A stretch of 16,794 bases of DNA, taken from Rothia sp. HMSC078H08. Lineage in GTDB: Bacteria; Actinomycetota; Actinomycetes; Actinomycetales; Micrococcaceae. The stretch's first letter is position 1. Every line of letters begins with the position of its first letter. The notes below the pieces were generated by a model. It searched no databases. It was not told the origin of the DNA and saw only the letters and a program-made list of their open reading frames with translations. This document shows positions 15,001 to 16,794 of the stretch, in pieces. A program made the position numbers and the translations under genes. The stretch is taken from NCBI RefSeq assembly GCF_001808955.1, contig NZ_KV795256.1, forward strand, positions 241,742 through 258,535, written 5' to 3'.

Positions 15001-16548
15001 GACCTGCGCTACGAATACGCCCCCACCGCAGGTGTAGGAGGCGCCCGCACCGAAGCCGCCAAGCGCGACGGTGTGGCCGTGCAGGTGCCGATTCTCTTCC
15101 TCAACCAGCTGAGCCCCGAACCGTTCCGCTGGCAGATTCCCGGCCTGCGCCACGAGCTCGTGACCGCGCTCATCAAGTCGCTGCCCAAGGCGATTCGACG
15201 CAACTTCGTGCCCGCACCCGACGTGGCGCGCGCCGCCTGCGCCGCCCTCGAGGAAGACTACTCCCCCGCAACCGACGAGCTGCTCCCCTCCCTCGCGCTC
15301 GTACTGCGCCGCCTGCGCGGCGTGGTCGTCGAACCCGAAGCCTTCAACTGGGACGCCGTGCCCGAGCACCTGAAGATGGGCTTCCAGGTGCGCAACACCC
15401 GCAACAAAATCCTGGGTGAGGGCAAGGACCTGCGAGCCCTGCAGCAGCAGCTACACAAGGAGATTCGCAGCGCCCTCGCCGACTCGCTCGGCGCATCCGA
15501 CGAGGCCATGGCGAAGATGGTTGCGCTCGCGCAGGGTGGATCAGGCAACTCAGGCGGCTCGGGCAACTCGGGTGGCTCCGCTCGTCCGGGCAGCGCAAAG
15601 GGCGCGAAGAACCCGGCGAAGGGCACCCAGGCCGAGGCGGGTGCATCCGGCGGAGTACGCGAGGTCACCGGCCTCACTGCCTTCCCCGCCGACATGTTCC
15701 CGGACGGAGCCATCCCCCGCAAGGTACAGCGCATCATCGCGACCCAGGCGGTTAACGGCTACCCCGCCCTCGTGGACGAAGGCTCTAGCGTGGGTCTGCG
15801 CATCTTCCCCACCGAAGCAGAGCAGCTGCACGCGCAGCGTCGCGGCATCATCCGCCTGCTCCAACTGCAGGTGCCCTCGCCCGTGCGCTACGTGAGCGAA
15901 CACCTCTCCCACAAGGAGAAAATCGTCTTCACGCAGAACCCGCACGGCTCCATCGACGAACTCATTCGCGACTGCACCGTCGCGGCGCTCGACCACCTCG
16001 TGCCGCACACCCCCATCTTCACGCACGCCGAATACAGCGAACTCTACGAGCACGTGCGCGCCGAACTCATCGAGACGGTCTTCGACGTGACCAAGCTCGT
16101 CGCCGAAATCCTCTCCGAAGCCACCGCGCTGAAGAAGGCAATCAAAAAGGCAACCTCGCTGACGACCATGCACGCCGTCTCCGACGTGAAGGCTCAGATG
16201 GAGAACCTGGTCTACCCCGGGTTCGTGGCGCAGACCGGCTACGACCAGCTGGTTCACCTGCCGCGTTACCTGAAGGCCGCCCAGGTGCGCCTGACGAAGC
16301 TCGGCCCGAACCTACACCGCGACAACCAGCTGATGCTCACGGTGCAGGATCTTGAGGATTCCTACGATAACGCGGTCAAGTCGCTACCGGCAGGCACCAT
16401 CGTGCCGGATGCGCTCCGCCGCGTGAACTGGATGATTGAGGAGCTGCGCGTCAGCTTCTTCGCCCAGGAGCTCGGTACCGCCTACACGGTGTCTGAGAAG
16501 CGCATTGCGAAGGCTCAGCGTGAGGCGCTAGACGCTATCAAGCGTTAG
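12010..16548 (+). CDS. hrpA: HrpA-type DEAH-box ATP-dependent RNA helicase
   Basis: 1512 residues, longer than the roughly 1300 of E. coli HrpA, which acts on RNA in mRNA processing and translation-related quality control. Residues 1-135 are basic and disordered, with alternating KKGA/KNGA units and Gln/Asn/Gly-rich stretches. The helicase core follows: motif I GETGSGKTT (169-177), motif II DEAH (266-269), motif III SAT (298-300) and motif VI QRSGRCGR (504-511). Then come the HA2/winged-helix region (about 560-660), an OB-like region and a long C-terminal region matching DUF3418 (from about 900, with FYDARIPAHV near 931). A Gly/Ser/Asn linker with GGSGNS repeats lies at about 1175-1215. The start ATG at 12010 lacks a properly spaced SD. 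It is a single gene with its own terminator. The helicase call is secure; RNA substrates are not known. Confidence 0.95.
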   Translation: MSEQKSTKKHADTSKAPRTAPTMASMAAAIHAAKVRSSEKTGEKTADKTTENNAVKNGAPKKGALKKGAQKNGAQKNNADRKNSSRGTSERNSNASRSNRRAGGPNRARKQGNQQGGNKGNQQQNRPAPRRYEPFIPEVITYPEELPVSERRDDIMNAIRDNQVVIIAGETGSGKTTQIPKMCLELGLGEKGLIGHTQPRRLAARSVAERIAEELGQKIGETVGYQVRFTSEVGEHSAIKLMTDGILLAEIQNDKLLRRYSTLIIDEAHERSLNIDFILGYLKRILPQRPDLKVIITSATIDPERFARHFSPSYVPGKGIVDENLNDEEREIAEAILPDDAPPIIEVSGRTYPVEIRYRPLEGDELYLDDEEVAEDRDPTDAILDAIKELSKEAPGDILIFFSGEREIRDAKDAIEAMVLKSPRLNYEVLPLYARLSLAEQHRVFSPGSRPRIVLATNVAETSLTVPGIKYVIDTGTARISRYSARTKVQRLPIERISQASANQRSGRCGRVSDGIAIRLYSEEDFNSRPEFTDPEILRTNLAAVILQMIAIGVVREPGDISRFPFVQPPASRAINDGVNLLRELGALTERTRRKGRGGNNSATLTAIGRAMAAFPVDPRLARMIIEGGRRNCAKEMMVLAAALTIQDPRERPADVRAEADAMHARFVDDTSDFSSFLLLWDYINEQQAALSSSQLRKMCHREFINYLRIREWQDLFAQLREMGRTANIHASGGRDINASAHEVDIHKSLLTGLLSHVGVKEEREKDSKGRTRGPREYLGARGTKFAIFPGSGLFKKGPDWVLSAELVETSRLWARTNAAIEPQWIEEVGKHLISVQYSEPHWSLSSGAAVAYAKGTLFGLTIYADRPVQYARVDAAAARELFIQSALVEGQWHTQHKFYLRNQRALAEVEELEARLRRRDLRVDDSVLFAFYDARIPAHVTDVRAFDKWWKQARLEDDNYLDFNPEKLINEEAADYDDSQFPRQWVQRTDSGELTLDLRYEYAPTAGVGGARTEAAKRDGVAVQVPILFLNQLSPEPFRWQIPGLRHELVTALIKSLPKAIRRNFVPAPDVARAACAALEEDYSPATDELLPSLALVLRRLRGVVVEPEAFNWDAVPEHLKMGFQVRNTRNKILGEGKDLRALQQQLHKEIRSALADSLGASDEAMAKMVALAQGGSGNSGGSGNSGGSARPGSAKGAKNPAKGTQAEAGASGGVREVTGLTAFPADMFPDGAIPRKVQRIIATQAVNGYPALVDEGSSVGLRIFPTEAEQLHAQRRGIIRLLQLQVPSPVRYVSEHLSHKEKIVFTQNPHGSIDELIRDCTVAALDHLVPHTPIFTHAEYSELYEHVRAELIETVFDVTKLVAEILSEATALKKAIKKATSLTTMHAVSDVKAQMENLVYPGFVAQTGYDQLVHLPRYLKAAQVRLTKLGPNLHRDNQLMLTVQDLEDSYDNAVKSLPAGTIVPDALRRVNWMIEELRVSFFAQELGTAYTVSEKRIAKAQREALDAIKR
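15535..15585 (+). repeat. Gly-Ser-Asn linker repeat inside hrpA
   Basis: Short imperfect repeats encode GGSGNS units at about residues 1176-1191 of HrpA, followed by a Lys/Ala/Gly-rich tail of the linker. They separate two parts of the C-terminal region and are probably prone to length change. Confidence 0.55.
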
Positions 16549-16568
16549 CTTGCGAGAGTACGGGTTGT

Positions 16569-16663
16569 GCGGATGGCGGTGTTCGTCCTCGCTCCTACAG
16601 GGGCACCCGCCCTCGCAGAGCTCGGGCACCCTGATGTCGCTACGGACGACACCGCCTGTCCGC
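16569..16663 (+). repeat. Long imperfect palindrome after hrpA
   Basis: GCGGA (16569-16573) and TCCGC (16659-16663) form the outer arms; GGCGGTGT-CGTCC (16575-16588, one bulged T) and GGACGACACCGCC (16644-16656) add 13 bp. Inside, weaker complementarity continues, and GGGCACCC is repeated at 16602-16609 and 16624-16631. The 95-bp unit could be a structured 3' UTR, a small RNA or a dispersed palindromic repeat (REP/MITE-like). No open frame of note lies in it. Confidence 0.5.
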
Positions 16664-16696
16664 GGTAGGTTCCCACCTCAGCTTGTGCTGTGAACG

Positions 16697-16739
16697 GCAA
16701 AGAGCCCCCACACGATCACCTCGTGTGGGGGCTCTTTGC
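16697..16739 (+). terminator. Strong terminator after hrpA
   Basis: A perfect 19-bp stem (16697-16715 and 16721-16739) with a 5-base loop TCACC. The stem is GC-rich at its top and ends in AAAGAGC/GCTCTTT, so a short U-run is inside the stem on both strands and it may work in both directions. It lies 150 bp after the hrpA stop. The remaining 55 bp to the edge show nothing I can name. Confidence 0.85.
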
Positions 16740-16794
16740 TTGCGTTACAGGTGCAGCCGTGTTTTCCGGAAGCGCCCTCAGGGTGTCACACGGA

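Overview
The window looks like chromosomal DNA of a moderately high-GC actinobacterium. Four things point that way: the gene order argS-lysA-hom-thrC-thrB-rho, which is characteristic of Actinobacteria; an actinobacterial-type ArgRS (HLGG in place of HVGH); a Rho with a long charged insertion as known from Micrococcus; and GTG/TTG starts with some apparently leaderless genes. From memory of protein style and base composition it resembles Micrococcaceae, most likely Rothia, but this was not checked against any database.

Layout. Positions 1-8684 are all on the minus strand, transcribed argS -> lysA -> hom -> thrC -> thrB -> rho. rho runs off the left edge, so only its N-terminal part is present. 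This block links arginyl-tRNA synthesis, the last step of lysine synthesis, the homoserine/threonine branch of the aspartate family and transcription termination. It is not a tightly packed operon. The gaps are 82, 302, 160, 164 and 493 bp, and each contains at least one convincing RNA hairpin. The gap in front of rho is a multi-hairpin leader with alternative pairings.

Divergent from argS lies a tRNA-Arg(CCG) gene with a strong intrinsic terminator. It is followed on the plus strand by a two-gene unit: a zinc-free quinone-oxidoreductase-like MDR protein (9128-10075) and an alpha/beta hydrolase of the HGGAW/GGSAGG type (10090-11244). Convergent to it is a small excisionase/antitoxin-like helix-turn-helix gene (11263-11724, minus). 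An AT-rich stretch with several dyads (about 11740-11890) separates this gene from a very large plus-strand gene, hrpA (12010-16548). HrpA is a 1512-residue DEAH-box RNA helicase with a long basic, disordered N-terminus.

After hrpA there is a roughly 95-bp imperfect palindrome, then a perfect 19-bp stem terminator. No CRISPR array, prophage, insertion sequence or recognisable defence or secondary-metabolite system is present. The window is mostly core genome. The best material for follow-up is the intercistronic RNA structure, the rho leader, the post-hrpA palindrome and the orphan HTH gene beside an AT-rich dyad.
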